Positions 42,480 through 51,652 are shown, counted from the stretch's first letter. The stretch: 64,000 bases of DNA from Pseudoduganella albidiflava (GCF_004322755.1 NZ_CP036401.1:2232001-2296000), one strand, 5' to 3'. A program made the numbers and translations. The notes: a model not told the origin generated them from the letters alone.

Positions 42480-43454
42480 TTAACCTCCCGCCGGCTGCAT
42501 CTTGCTGCGCAGCTGCTTCAACTCGGCGGCATCGGGCAGTTCCGTCTCGACGCCCGGAGCGACCGCTTCGGTGTTGCCCGGCATGCCGAACATGCCGGCA
42601 ATCGCATTGGCCTGGCTGCTCGTCAGGATCAGCAGCTCGATGCGGCGGTTGACCCCGGCCCTGGCATGTTTCGTATTGAGGGGAGCACGGTCGGCCATGC
42701 CGACCACCTGCAGCACGCTGTCGGCCGGCATGCTGCCGGCAAGCAGTTGAGCGCGCGCGGACATGGCGCGGTTCGACGACAGGTTCCAGTTGGAGAACGC
42801 GGCGTGGCTGGTATCTTCGTATTGTAACGAATCCGTGTGGCCGACGATCAGCATCTGGTTCTTCATGCGTGCAAACAAGGGTCCCATTTTACGCAAAAGC
42901 GACTGGAACTTGCCGGTGGGCACTGCACTACCGCGCACAAACATGCCTTGCTTGTCGGTATCGTGCAACATGACACGAAGACCATACGGCGTAATCACCG
43001 ATTCCAGGTTGCTTTTCAGGCCAGCATCCTGGCTCATCTGCTGCAGCGCCTTGGCCAGCAGGGCCAGGTCGTCGCGCGTCTCGTAAGCCACCTTTTCCGG
43101 CGCCTGTTGCGGATTCTGCTGGGTACTCTGTTCTTCGCGGCCTTCCACGTCGGAGTTGCCGGTACGCGGCATCGGGAAACGCTCGATCAGGCTGCCGCGC
43201 GGGCCGCCCACGGCTTCCGGCATCACGCCCTTGCCCTGGTCGGTCCGGTTGCCATCGGACTGCGTAAGGATCTGCTCCAGGCTCTCGGTATTGCGCGCCG
43301 CCATCAGCCACAGCACCAGGAACAGGCACATCAGGGCCAGGCAGAAGTCCGCGAACGCCACCTTCCATGCGCCGCCGTGATCGTCGTGCGCATGCTTGCC
43401 GCCGCTGCGCTTGACGATCGTGGTTTCATGGTGTTTCTCATGCGGCTTTTGCAC
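42480..43454 (-). CDS. motB: Flagellar motor protein MotB (LafU-like)
   Basis: This 324-residue stator subunit anchors MotA to peptidoglycan. The start is probably a GTG at 43454, inside the motA end, with GGAGG six nt before it; no ATG fits better. The membrane segment WKVAFADFCLALMCLFLVLW holds the proton-binding Asp at residue 36, as in proton-driven motors. The C-terminal OmpA-like domain shows LIVGHTDSLQYEDTSHAAFS, NWNLSSNRAMSARAQL and RAGVNRRIELLIL. The position after motA equals lafU in lateral systems. Confidence 0.92.
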   Translation of the reverse strand: MQKPHEKHHETTIVKRSGGKHAHDDHGGAWKVAFADFCLALMCLFLVLWLMAARNTESLEQILTQSDGNRTDQGKGVMPEAVGGPRGSLIERFPMPRTGNSDVEGREEQSTQQNPQQAPEKVAYETRDDLALLAKALQQMSQDAGLKSNLESVITPYGLRVMLHDTDKQGMFVRGSAVPTGKFQSLLRKMGPLFARMKNQMLIVGHTDSLQYEDTSHAAFSNWNLSSNRAMSARAQLLAGSMPADSVLQVVGMADRAPLNTKHARAGVNRRIELLILTSSQANAIAGMFGMPGNTEAVAPGVETELPDAAELKQLRSKMQPAGG

Positions 43455-44331
43455 GGCCGCCTCCACTTTCGCCACTTTCCATCGCGTTGATCCAGCTTTC
43501 CAGCTGGGCAAAGCTCGGCTTGGTATTCAGCTGCACCAGGCGCCGGCCGGCGTCGATCGCCAGGAGCGGTGGTTTGCCGGATACGTGCGTGACCAGCACC
43601 ACCTTCACCGATTCCAGCGCGCCGGCTTCCTCGCTGACCAGCTGCTTGAGCATGTTGCAGATCGGGTCGATCAAGCCATAGCACAGGAAAATGCCGATAA
43701 AGGTACCGACCATCGCCGCGCCGACCTTTTCGGCGATCTCGCCGGACGAGGCGCCGCCGCCCACGGTACCCATGGTGATCACGATGCCCAGCACGGCGGC
43801 CAGAATGCCGAAGCCCGGCATGGCTTCGCCGATCTTGCCCAGCGACTTGGCCGGCTGCGTCAGCTCTTCGTGGATCAGTTCCAGTTCCTGCTCCAGCACG
43901 CCTTCCAGCTCGTGCGCGTTGATCTTGCCCATGGCCATCAGGCGGAAGTTGTCGACGATGAACGCCAGCAGCTTCTGCTCTTCCAGCACGGAAGGGTAGC
44001 GCTGGAAGATCGCGCTGTCCTTCGGTGCCTCGACGTGCGCATCCAGCGCCTTCAGGCCGCCAGCGGCCAGTTGCAGCAGTTCGTACATCAGCAGCAGCAA
44101 CTGGCGCTGGAATTCGGAGTCGTATTTCTTGCGCACGATGATCTTCTTCAGCTGGTGCGCCAGCTCGTGCAGGATGTGGCCGGGATTGCCCAGCACCAGC
44201 GCGCCAGCGCCGGCACCGGCGATCACCAGGATCTCGATCGGGTGCCAGATGGCGGCGAAGGTGCCGCCCATCAGGATGTAGCCGCCGAAGACGCTGCCGA
44301 AAATAATGATAAGGCCGACAATTTGCTGCAT
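43438..44331 (-). CDS. motA: Flagellar motor protein MotA (LafT-like)
   Basis: This 297-residue membrane stator subunit has four membrane segments: residues ~1-20 (IVGLIIIFGSVFGGYILMGG), 30-50, 170-190 and 200-220. MPGFGILAAVLGIVITMGTV carries the conserved Pro of segment 3, and the cytoplasmic loop holds KYDSEFQRQLLLLMYELLQL and NAHELEGVLEQELELIHEEL, which include the charged rotor-contact residues. It is the partner of the overlapping motB and is probably proton driven. It follows fliA by 28 nt. Confidence 0.94.
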   Translation of the reverse strand: MQQIVGLIIIFGSVFGGYILMGGTFAAIWHPIEILVIAGAGAGALVLGNPGHILHELAHQLKKIIVRKKYDSEFQRQLLLLMYELLQLAAGGLKALDAHVEAPKDSAIFQRYPSVLEEQKLLAFIVDNFRLMAMGKINAHELEGVLEQELELIHEELTQPAKSLGKIGEAMPGFGILAAVLGIVITMGTVGGGASSGEIAEKVGAAMVGTFIGIFLCYGLIDPICNMLKQLVSEEAGALESVKVVLVTHVSGKPPLLAIDAGRRLVQLNTKPSFAQLESWINAMESGESGGGRAKAA

Positions 44332-44359
44332 GGTGAATTCCTTTATCTGTGCCGGCGGG

Positions 44360-45142
44360 TCAACCCTGCAGCACGGCTTTCATCTTGTTCAGGGCCGCCT
44401 TGTTCAGCTGGCACACGCGCGCATCCGTCAATTCCAGCACGGCGGCGATTTCCTTGTAGCTGAGCTCGAACTCGTAGTACATCTGCACCACGCGCTGCTC
44501 GCGTTCATTCAAGCCGTTCAGGGCCTGTTCCAGGCTGCGCCGGACCATCAGCTGCTCTTCCGGGCTGGGCGCGCTGCCGGCACTGCCTTCGGCGGCGCCT
44601 TCCTGCAGCAGGTCGTCGAAGCTGGCCATCACCTCGGCATTTTCATCGAGCTGGTACGCCATGTACTCGTCGGCCGTGATGCCCAGGCCGGCAATGGCTT
44701 CCTGCTCGCTGGGCTCGCGGCCCAGCTTGCGGGTGAGAGCGCGCACGCCGTCGCGCAATTTGTGGCTTTGCTGGCGCACCGCGCGGGGACGCCAGTCCTG
44801 CCGGCGCAGCTCGTCCAGGATCGCGCCGCGGATGCGCAGGCTGGCGAAGCTGCCGAACGCGGCATCCGGTTCGCCGTAGCGGCGCAGTGCCTCGAGCAGG
44901 CCCATCAGGCCGATCTGCTCCATGTCTTCGCGGTCGATCGCGCCGCCCACCTGCGAGTTCAGCTGGCGCACGATCTTCTTCACCAGCGGCGCATACGACA
45001 TCAGGTGTTTCTGCTCGGCCGCCGGCGACAGCGCCTGCGCGGCCGCGCGGACTTCGTAGGTTTCGCCATAGCTTTCGCCATAGCCATCGGCATAGCCGCC
45101 GCCGTAATTCCCGGCGGAGGATTCGGTTGCTGCATATACCAT
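44360..45142 (-). CDS. fliA: RNA polymerase sigma-28 factor FliA (LafS-like)
   Basis: This 260-residue flagellar sigma factor has region 2 with YAPLVKKIVRQLNSQVGGAI and EQIGLMGLLEALRRYG, region 3 with RALTRKLGREPSEQEAIAGL, and region 4 with LNEREQRVVQMYYEFELSYK followed by the helix-turn-helix EIAAVLELTDARVCQLNKAA. All are intact. The first ~47 residues form an extension with Tyr-Gly repeats (GGGYADGYGESYGETYE) not usual in FliA. It lies 9 nt after fliL and directs late genes (flagellin, stator) once FlgM is exported. Its position between fliL and motA equals lafS. Confidence 0.93.
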   Translation of the reverse strand: MVYAATESSAGNYGGGYADGYGESYGETYEVRAAAQALSPAAEQKHLMSYAPLVKKIVRQLNSQVGGAIDREDMEQIGLMGLLEALRRYGEPDAAFGSFASLRIRGAILDELRRQDWRPRAVRQQSHKLRDGVRALTRKLGREPSEQEAIAGLGITADEYMAYQLDENAEVMASFDDLLQEGAAEGSAGSAPSPEEQLMVRRSLEQALNGLNEREQRVVQMYYEFELSYKEIAAVLELTDARVCQLNKAALNKMKAVLQG

Positions 45143-45151
45143 ATCGGCCCC

Positions 45152-45640
45152 TTACTCCAGGATCAGCTTGCCGATCATGACTTCCTTGAACGGCTGCTCG
45201 CGCTCGTCTTTCTCGTATTCGGCCTCGAACGCCTTGTTCAGCGCTTCGGCGAACTCGTCGATTGTCATCGCCTGCGCCTTGTCCATCGGCAGTCCCGACA
45301 GCGTGCGCACCGCCACGCTGCGCAGCAGCGGCAGGTGTTCCTTGGCTTCCTTTTCCAGCTTGACCGGGGTGGCCACCACGAGGTCGGCCGACAGGTAATG
45401 CGGCACGGCTTCGTTCGGCGAGCGGCGCAGCATGACGATGACCTTGTCGACGGTCAGGTACTTGAGCGGACCGACTTCTTCCTCGTCTTCCTTCTTTTTC
45501 TTCTTCTTGGCGGTCTTGTCCTCGGCGTGGGCAGCCTCGGCGGCATCGGCCTTGGGCGCCAGGAACCACACGGCCGCGCCGGCACCGCCGCCGCAGACCA
45601 GTGCGACGCCAAGGATGATCATGATGAGTTTCTTGTTCAT
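45152..45640 (-). CDS. fliL: Flagellar basal-body protein FliL
   Basis: This 162-residue single-pass membrane protein is associated with the stator. It has membrane segment KLIMIILGVALVCGGGAGAA (residues ~4-23), a highly charged linker (KTAKKKKKKEDEEE) and a periplasmic stomatin-like part with YLTVDKVIVMLRRSP and YLSADLVVATPVKL. It lies between fliK and fliA, as lafF does in lateral operons. Confidence 0.93.
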   Translation of the reverse strand: MNKKLIMIILGVALVCGGGAGAAVWFLAPKADAAEAAHAEDKTAKKKKKKEDEEEVGPLKYLTVDKVIVMLRRSPNEAVPHYLSADLVVATPVKLEKEAKEHLPLLRSVAVRTLSGLPMDKAQAMTIDEFAEALNKAFEAEYEKDEREQPFKEVMIGKLILE

Positions 45641-45647
45641 TTAACGC

Positions 45648-47018
45648 TTACTCCCGCAGCATCGCGAAGGTGGTGTTGGTATCGTTGCCCTCGTTCAGCG
45701 CGCGGCCTGGACCGCGCTGTTCACGCTGCTGTTCTGCTTCCCGCTCGGGCTGGCGGCCGCGGCCTTCGCTGTCTGCCAGCGAGCGCGATGAAGCTTGCGA
45801 GACCGTCACGGCCACATCGCCTTGCTGGCGTTGCGACAAATCCTGGCGCATCGAATCGCCCACCGCGTTCAGCTGGCGCACGACTTCGCTGTTGGTGGCC
45901 GACATGCTGACATGCAGCGCACCGGCGGTCTGGCGGATCGAGATCTCGATGCTGCCCAGATTGGGCGGCTCAAGGCGTATAACGGCTTGATCGTTCCCTT
46001 TCTGAAGGGTAACTTGCAAACGATCGCCGAGCGCGGCGCGCAGCGGTTGCTGCCACTGCTCCGGCGTGCCCGCCAGCCGGACCGTATCGGCGGGCGCGGC
46101 GGTGCCGGTCGCAGGGGCCGTCGCGGCCATTACGCCGCGGAACGTTGCCTGGCTGTCACCCTGGGGCTGGCCGGAGTGACCTTCAGCGCCGGGCTGGGCC
46201 GAACTGTCCTGCGCGGCCAGCACGGTGGCCGGCGCAACGCCGGCGGCCGGCGTGGCGTTGCCATGTGCAGTCGCCACGGCGGGCATCGCCACGGCATTGC
46301 GCGCGGCAGCACTGTCGCGATCGGCTGCGGCGGCGAAGCGGAACGGCATGGCATTGATGCGCAACGACATCGCGTCGCCGGTCGCCAGCCGCGCCTGCGC
46401 AGCCTGGGGCGCCGCGACGGCGGCAGCGGCGGCGGTGATCGCGTCAGCGGTAGCCTGGCGCGCACTGTCCGCGCCGGCTGCCGGCAGCGTGACGCCGGCG
46501 GCCTGGCCAGGGATCGCGCCGCTCAGGGCGATACCGCGGGCCTGCACCAGTGCGCTGTCGGGCAAGGTCGCGCCCGCGACCGGCGCGGTGGCCGACCCGG
46601 CCGGCGCGATGGCGCGCTCCTGGCCGGCCAGCGCATCGGTGCCATTGGCCACCAGGGCCAGGTTGACCGCCATGGCCGCAGCCTGTGCGGGCAGGGCGAA
46701 TGGCAGTGCCGGCATCATCGCCGCCAGCGGCGCTTCCGCGGAGGCCTGCTCGGCCGGCACGTCGGTGGCGCTGGCCTCCGAGGCAGGCTCGCCGGCGCCG
46801 TCAGCGGTCGCGGCCGTGCCGGCGGGAATCGCCAGTGCGGCCACGTCGAACAGCTGGGCGAACATCATCGGCAGGCCGGCCTCTTCGGGCGTGCCGGTCG
46901 GCACGCCTTCCAGCGTGGCAGGCGTTGCAGCAGAAGCGGCGTCGCCCGAAATAATGGCAGACTGCGCGCCATGCGCCGCGGCCGCGCCACCCGGCGCGGA
47001 AGGGATAGTCATCATCAT
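45648..47018 (-). CDS. fliK: Flagellar hook-length control protein FliK (LafE-like)
   Basis: This 456-residue secreted ruler protein has a long Ala-rich, low-complexity region (1-~320) and a compact C-terminal Flg_hook domain: LQVTLQKGNDQAVIRLEPPN, LGSIEISIRQTAGALHVSMS and VRQLNAVGDSMRQDL. The Pro-X-Leu-Gly element is conserved. A Gln/Arg/Glu-rich tail ends the protein. The gene overlaps fliT by 4 nt. A second FliK-like gene sits at 62074-63114. Confidence 0.9.
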   Translation of the reverse strand: MMMTIPSAPGGAAAAHGAQSAIISGDAASAATPATLEGVPTGTPEEAGLPMMFAQLFDVAALAIPAGTAATADGAGEPASEASATDVPAEQASAEAPLAAMMPALPFALPAQAAAMAVNLALVANGTDALAGQERAIAPAGSATAPVAGATLPDSALVQARGIALSGAIPGQAAGVTLPAAGADSARQATADAITAAAAAVAAPQAAQARLATGDAMSLRINAMPFRFAAAADRDSAAARNAVAMPAVATAHGNATPAAGVAPATVLAAQDSSAQPGAEGHSGQPQGDSQATFRGVMAATAPATGTAAPADTVRLAGTPEQWQQPLRAALGDRLQVTLQKGNDQAVIRLEPPNLGSIEISIRQTAGALHVSMSATNSEVVRQLNAVGDSMRQDLSQRQQGDVAVTVSQASSRSLADSEGRGRQPEREAEQQREQRGPGRALNEGNDTNTTFAMLRE

Positions 47019-47326
47019 GCTTGGTTTCCGGCAAAGTCATTGTCGAGGGCATAGGCCAGCCAGCCCTCTTTATGGGTATTCATCTGTTGCAGTTGCTTGC
47101 CCAGGTCCGCGCTGGCCGCGCCGACCTTTTGTACCGCCTGCCGATGCTGCTCGCGCAGCGCGGCCAGCGCGGCACGCTCGGCGGGCGACCACGGGCCCTG
47201 GGCCGCCATCGCCGGCAGGGCCGCCGACAGCTGGGTGTTCAGTGCAGCCAGCGCCTTCCATTCGGCGGCGGCGGCCGCCGCGGCGACATCCTGCGCCAGG
47301 CGCTGCAGTTGCTGTAGCCTAGCCAT
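47015..47326 (-). CDS. fliT: Flagellar export chaperone FliT (LafD-like)
   Basis: This 103-residue helical protein (ARLQQLQRLAQDVAAAAAAA, LREQHRQAVQKVGAASADLG) ends in KEGWLAYALDNDFAGNQA. Sequence signals for FliT are weak. Size, helical make-up and position between fliS and fliK agree with FliT/LafD, the chaperone of the filament cap FliD. The start at 47326 lies 8 nt inside fliS, so the genes are translationally coupled. Confidence 0.72.
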   Translation of the reverse strand: MARLQQLQRLAQDVAAAAAAAEWKALAALNTQLSAALPAMAAQGPWSPAERAALAALREQHRQAVQKVGAASADLGKQLQQMNTHKEGWLAYALDNDFAGNQA

Positions 47327-47708
47327 GCTTGGCCTGCACGCCGAGCCAGCCCTGCTTGATGGTCGACAGCAGGCCGACCACTTCATCGATGATGGCGGGA
47401 TCGAGATCGATGCCGGCACGGTACAGCCGCGCCGCGCAATAGTCATAAAGACGGCCCAGGTTGGCGACGACTTCGCCGCCATTGTCGAAGTCCAGCGAGC
47501 TGGACAGGCCGTTGATGATTTGCGTGCACTTGTCGAGACTGACTGCCTTCTGTTCGTAGCGCCGGCCGGCGATATGGCCGCGCGCGCGCGCCAGCTCTTC
47601 CAGCAGGCCGTCGGTCAGCACGAGCACCAGTTCGACCGGTGAAGCGCGCGCGGTCTGCGCGTCGAGGTTGGTCGCGTGGTATTCGCCGTAGGCATCGAGA
47701 TTCATCAT
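47319..47708 (-). CDS. fliS: Flagellin chaperone FliS (LafC-like)
   Basis: This 129-residue chaperone prevents flagellin polymerisation in the cytoplasm. Typical parts are DAYGEYHATNLDAQTARASP with VELVLVLTDGLLEELARARG, KCTQIINGLSSSLDFDNGGE and VANLGRLYDYCAARLYRAGI. It lies 28 nt after fliD. Confidence 0.94.
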   Translation of the reverse strand: MMNLDAYGEYHATNLDAQTARASPVELVLVLTDGLLEELARARGHIAGRRYEQKAVSLDKCTQIINGLSSSLDFDNGGEVVANLGRLYDYCAARLYRAGIDLDPAIIDEVVGLLSTIKQGWLGVQAKHG

Positions 47709-47736
47709 GTAGTCACCATTGAGATTTGACGCGGCG

Positions 47737-49122
47737 TCAATCGTCGTTCGAGAACATCGCGTCGAACATAGAGGTATTGCTATCCATCTGCGCCTGCAGT
47801 GTCTGCAGCGTCGTGAACTGGTTCAGGTAGCGGATGTAAGCGGATTCGTATTGCGTGTCGAGCCGGGACTGGCGTTCGAGCAGCGATTCCTGCAGCTGCG
47901 AATTGACGTCGCTGCGTTTCGAGATCTGGCCTGAGGTGATATCGGTCCAGCCGCCCAGCAGCTTGTCCAGTTCGCCCATCACGCCGCTCTGCGTACCGAT
48001 GCCGTTGTTGCCCATGATCTGGTCGAGCGCGCCCGGATTGGCGGCCAGCGCCTTGGTCAGGCGACCGGAGTCCAGCGACAGCGTGCCATCGCGGTTGCCG
48101 GTGATGCCGAAATTGACCATCGACAGGCCGCCCGACTGCTGGCGCAGCACCGACTGCATGCGTGTCTGCAATGCCTGCAAGCCGGCATCGGCGTGGAACA
48201 CGCCAGCCGACGTGCCATCCTTCACGCTGCCGGCGTCGGTCAGCGATTTCAGCGTGGTGACGAGCTTGTTCCAGCCATCCACGAAGCCTTGCAGGTTGGC
48301 CGTCGTGGCGGCCGTGTCGGTGGCCACCGTGAGGCTGACCGGACTTTCACCCGGCGCCTGCGCCTTGGTGAACGTCATCGACACGCCGTCGACCACGGTG
48401 AAGGTATTCGAGGGCTGCTCGATGCGCGTGCCGGTACCCTGTTCACCCAGGTAGATCACGGCATCGCGGGCCACCGTCAGGTCGGTGCGGTTGGCGGGAT
48501 CGGCCAGCGCGTCCTGCAGCGCGCCGGCGGGCAGGCCGCTGCCGTCGATCGATACCGTGTTGGCGGCGCCCGTCTCGGTCGAGGCCAGCACCAGCTGCTG
48601 CACGCCGCCGATCGTCATCGTCGAGGCGGTCACCTTCGAGGTATTGCCGGCGGCGCCATTGATGGCCGTCGCCAATTCCTTGATCGACAGGACGCCGTCA
48701 CCGCTCGTGTCCGCCTGGGTCAGGTCGACCGGGAAGGTCGTGCCGCCCACGCTGATGTTGATGGTGCCGGTCTCGCTCATCGGCGTGGTATCGGAGAGGT
48801 TGCTGTACTGCGCCTGGTTGGCCGTGGCCAGCTGCTCGACATAGAACGAGTAGGTGCCGGCGGTGGCCGAGATGCCGGCCGTGGCCGTACCGACGGGCGA
48901 GCTGAACGTGGCGGACGTGGCCAGCACCGTCTTCTTCATCGACAGGGTCGACATCGCGCCTTCGAACGTCGACATCGCCGACTTCAGCGACGTCAGCGCC
49001 TTGTCGGTGGCCGTGGCCACGTCGTTCTGGGTCGTCAGGATGGACTGGCGGGCCTGGATGGACAGCGTCGCCAGCTGGGTGGCGGTGCTCTTCGGATCGT
49101 AGGTAGGTGCGGTCGTTGCCAT
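47737..49122 (-). CDS. fliD: Flagellar filament capping protein FliD (LafB-like)
   Basis: This 461-residue cap protein helps flagellin monomers insert at the filament tip. It has a helical N-terminus (STATQLATLSIQARQSILTT) and a middle part with a flagellin-hook-like KVTASTMTIGGVQQLVLAST. The C-terminal half contains VVDGVSMTFTKAQAPGESPV, MVNFGITGNRDGTLSLDSGR and YLNQFTTLQTLQAQMDSNTS, which are FliD signatures. It heads the fliDSTKLA-motAB operon, with 96 nt to fliJ upstream. Confidence 0.95.
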   Translation of the reverse strand: MATTAPTYDPKSTATQLATLSIQARQSILTTQNDVATATDKALTSLKSAMSTFEGAMSTLSMKKTVLATSATFSSPVGTATAGISATAGTYSFYVEQLATANQAQYSNLSDTTPMSETGTINISVGGTTFPVDLTQADTSGDGVLSIKELATAINGAAGNTSKVTASTMTIGGVQQLVLASTETGAANTVSIDGSGLPAGALQDALADPANRTDLTVARDAVIYLGEQGTGTRIEQPSNTFTVVDGVSMTFTKAQAPGESPVSLTVATDTAATTANLQGFVDGWNKLVTTLKSLTDAGSVKDGTSAGVFHADAGLQALQTRMQSVLRQQSGGLSMVNFGITGNRDGTLSLDSGRLTKALAANPGALDQIMGNNGIGTQSGVMGELDKLLGGWTDITSGQISKRSDVNSQLQESLLERQSRLDTQYESAYIRYLNQFTTLQTLQAQMDSNTSMFDAMFSNDD

Positions 49123-49218
49123 TTTAGTGCTCCGAGGAAATTATTGAGAGTGTACCTTGGGGAAAGGCGACAGAAAGCCTTCCCTCATGAAATTTATTTC
49201 CGTACGGATCTATTTGCC

Positions 49219-49653
49219 TTATTTTTGGGAACGAAGCCACACTTGCGTTGCCAGGTCGTCATGCACTTTACGTTCCTGCACGGCGCCCTTGCTGGCCAGC
49301 GCCTTTTCATTCTTTTCCAGCACCTGGCCCAGCACTTCGCATTTCACATAGGCCTGGTTCAGCGCGCGCTGCGACACCGCCATGTCGGCCTCGTGCATCG
49401 TGAGGTCGAGCCGGTGGCTGTCGGCCATCGCCAGCACGGCCTGCTTGTAGTTGCCGCAGTTGGCGGCCAGCGCCAGCGGCAGGCTGCCGGAGGCGCCGCT
49501 GTTGGTGGCCAGGCTGTGCAGGCGCTCCAGGTTTTTCTTGTAGCGCTCGGCGGTGGCGACCTTCTCGGCTTGCGCCGCCTGCAGCTTTTCCAGCTGGGTA
49601 TTGCGCAGGGCAACCAGCGAGGTCAGGTTCTGGATCAGCAGGCGGTCGCTCAT
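49219..49653 (-). CDS. fliJ: Flagellar export protein FliJ
   Basis: This 144-residue coiled-coil stalk protein of the FliI-FliH ATPase complex has long helices NTQLEKLQAAQAEKVATAER and ADMAVSQRALNQAYVKCEVL. It is an expected size for FliJ. Its start overlaps the fliI stop by 4 nt. No other known flagellar gene would fit here. An imperfect hairpin (GGGAAGGC/GCCTTTCCC, 49159-49185) lies between its end and fliD. Confidence 0.88.
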   Translation of the reverse strand: MSDRLLIQNLTSLVALRNTQLEKLQAAQAEKVATAERYKKNLERLHSLATNSGASGSLPLALAANCGNYKQAVLAMADSHRLDLTMHEADMAVSQRALNQAYVKCEVLGQVLEKNEKALASKGAVQERKVHDDLATQVWLRSQK

Positions 49654-50960
49654 TTCATCAGTCTTTCAAGTCCTTCGACGCAGCCGGTGTACGGCGCGTC
49701 TTCCTTGGTGCCCTGGCACAGGAAGTTTTCGATGTGGGGATTCAGCTGCACTGCGCGGTCCGTCACCGGATCGGCGCCGGGTACATAGGCGCCCAGCGGG
49801 ATCAGGTCGCGCACGCGGTCGTGCTTGGCCATGGCCGCCTTCAGCGACCGCGCGGCCAGCATGTGTTCCTTGCTGATGATGCCGTTCATGCAGCGGCTGA
49901 TCGACTGGCCCACGTCGATCGCCGGGTAGTGGCCGCGCTCGGCCAGCGAGCGCGTCAGCACGATGTGGCCGTCCAGGATGGCCCGCGCCGTGTCGACGAT
50001 CGGGTCCTGCTGGTCGTCGCCTTCCGCCAGCACCGTGTAGATGGCGCTCATCGAGCCGTGCTCGTGTTCGCCGTTGCCGGCCGATTCCACCAGCTGCGGC
50101 AGGTTCGAGAACACCGAGGGCGGATAACCCTTGGTGGCCGGCGGTTCGCCCAGCGCCAGCGCGACTTCGCGCAGCGCCATCGCGTAGCGGGTCAGCGAAT
50201 CGACCAGCAGCAGCACGTTCTTGCCCTGGTCGCGGTAGTGCGCCGCGATCGTATGGCACAGCTCGGTCGCCATCACGCGCATCATCGGCGATTCATCGGC
50301 CGGCGCGATCACCAGCACGGCTTTCTTGAGGCCTTCCGCGCCCAGCGACAAGTCGATGAACTCGCGCACTTCGCGCGAGCGCTCGCCGATCAGGCCCACC
50401 ACCACCACGTCGGCCACGGTCTGGCGCGTCATGATCCCCAGCAGCACCGACTTGCCCACGCCGGAGCCGGCCATCAGGCCCACGCGCTGGCCCTTGCCCA
50501 GCGTGAGCATGGAATTGATGGCCCGCACGCCCACGTCGAGCGGTTCGTGCACGGGCTTCTTGCGCAGCGGGTTGACGCGCGGCGGATGCATGTCCAGCTC
50601 GTGCTCGCCGGTCAGCTTGCCCATGCCGTCGATCGGCTCGCCCAGGCCGTTGACCATGCGGCCCAGCCAGGCCTGGCCGATCTTCAGCGTGGCCTTCTCC
50701 TGCTGGGGCAGCACGCGGGCGCCCGTCTGCAGGCCGGTGGCCTTCTTGAACGGCATCAGGTACGACACCTTGTCGCGGAAGCCCACCACCTGGGCATCCA
50801 GCCACTGGCCGTCCACCGTTTCGATGCGGGCGCGCTGCCCCGTGTGCAGGGGGCAGCCGACCGCCTCCAGCAACAGGCCGGAGGCACCGACCAGCCGCCC
50901 GGTGGGCGTGGCCATCGGTACGGCATCCAGTTCCAGCTTGCGCAGCGCGTCTGCAATCAT
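49650..50960 (-). CDS. fliI: Flagellum-specific ATPase FliI
   Basis: This 436-residue hexameric ATPase of the export apparatus has the Walker A motif MAGSGVGKS (~residue 160), VVGLIGERSREVREFIDLSL, Walker B-type KNVLLLVDSLTRYAMALREV, and GEPPATKGYPPSVFSNLPQL with AEGDDQQDPIVDTAR, all conserved. The length is normal. It overlaps fliH upstream and fliJ downstream by 4 nt each. Confidence 0.97.
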   Translation of the reverse strand: MIADALRKLELDAVPMATPTGRLVGASGLLLEAVGCPLHTGQRARIETVDGQWLDAQVVGFRDKVSYLMPFKKATGLQTGARVLPQQEKATLKIGQAWLGRMVNGLGEPIDGMGKLTGEHELDMHPPRVNPLRKKPVHEPLDVGVRAINSMLTLGKGQRVGLMAGSGVGKSVLLGIMTRQTVADVVVVGLIGERSREVREFIDLSLGAEGLKKAVLVIAPADESPMMRVMATELCHTIAAHYRDQGKNVLLLVDSLTRYAMALREVALALGEPPATKGYPPSVFSNLPQLVESAGNGEHEHGSMSAIYTVLAEGDDQQDPIVDTARAILDGHIVLTRSLAERGHYPAIDVGQSISRCMNGIISKEHMLAARSLKAAMAKHDRVRDLIPLGAYVPGADPVTDRAVQLNPHIENFLCQGTKEDAPYTGCVEGLERLMK

Positions 50961-51652
50961 TCGTCGTTCTCTTCTTCATCGCCGCCATCGGCGGCCTGCA
51001 ACTGTTTGTCCACCTGGTCCATCACGGCGGCCAGGCGCTGGGTGCAGCCGGCATCGACTTCGTTGTCGCCGGCGCGGATGCGGCATTCGCCCGGGTCCAG
51101 GCTGGCATCGGCGATCAGGTTCCACTTCTTGGCGCGCTTCGGGTCCAGTTCCGATACCCGCTTCAGTTCTTCCGGGTTCAGGTAGACGTCGATGTCTTCG
51201 CGGGTCGGCGGCATCGATGCCAGCGTCTCGTCGACCAGCGCCATGATCTGCACCGGCTGCAGCGCCAGCTCGGCGCGGATCACCGAACGGGCCACCTTGG
51301 CCACCAGGTCCACCACTTCCTTGCGCTGCGCGGCGCGATAGTCGCTGCGCAGTTTCTTCAGGCTTTTCAGCATCGCATCGATGGGGCGGGCCAGGTCGTC
51401 CATCGCCACCGCGGTCTCGGCGCGGCCTTCCTCGCGGCCCTGGGCGATGCCCTGCACGCGGCCGGCTTCGAAACCTTCTTCCTGGCCGCGCTGCAGCCCG
51501 ATCTCGTAGCCGTCGCGCTGGCCCTGTTCGAATCCCTCGCTGATCGATGCCTGCCATGCGGCCGGATCGGGCGTTGCCGTGCCGTCACCACGCGCCGCGG
51601 GCGGCGTGTGGTGCGACAGCGGCGGGAAGCGATAAGGGCGGAACTGCTTCAT
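50957..51652 (-). CDS. fliH: Flagellar assembly protein FliH
   Basis: This 231-residue regulator of FliI links the ATPase to the C ring. It has GFEQGQRDGYEIGLQRGQEE with GFEAGRVQGIAQGREEGRAE, the Gly-rich (GxxxG) repeat stretch of FliH (residues ~44-85), followed by VVDLVAKVARSVIRAELALQ and YLNPEELKRVSELDP in the C-terminal domain. The start at 51652 overlaps the fliG stop by 4 nt and fits the KQFRPYRFPPL N-terminus used by FliH. Confidence 0.93.
   Translation of the reverse strand: MKQFRPYRFPPLSHHTPPAARGDGTATPDPAAWQASISEGFEQGQRDGYEIGLQRGQEEGFEAGRVQGIAQGREEGRAETAVAMDDLARPIDAMLKSLKKLRSDYRAAQRKEVVDLVAKVARSVIRAELALQPVQIMALVDETLASMPPTREDIDVYLNPEELKRVSELDPKRAKKWNLIADASLDPGECRIRAGDNEVDAGCTQRLAAVMDQVDKQLQAADGGDEEENDE

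Noticed and set aside
45138-45146. Sigma-28 -10-like GCCGATAT at the start of fliA
   Set aside because: It overlaps the start codon itself and has no TAAA box at the proper distance.
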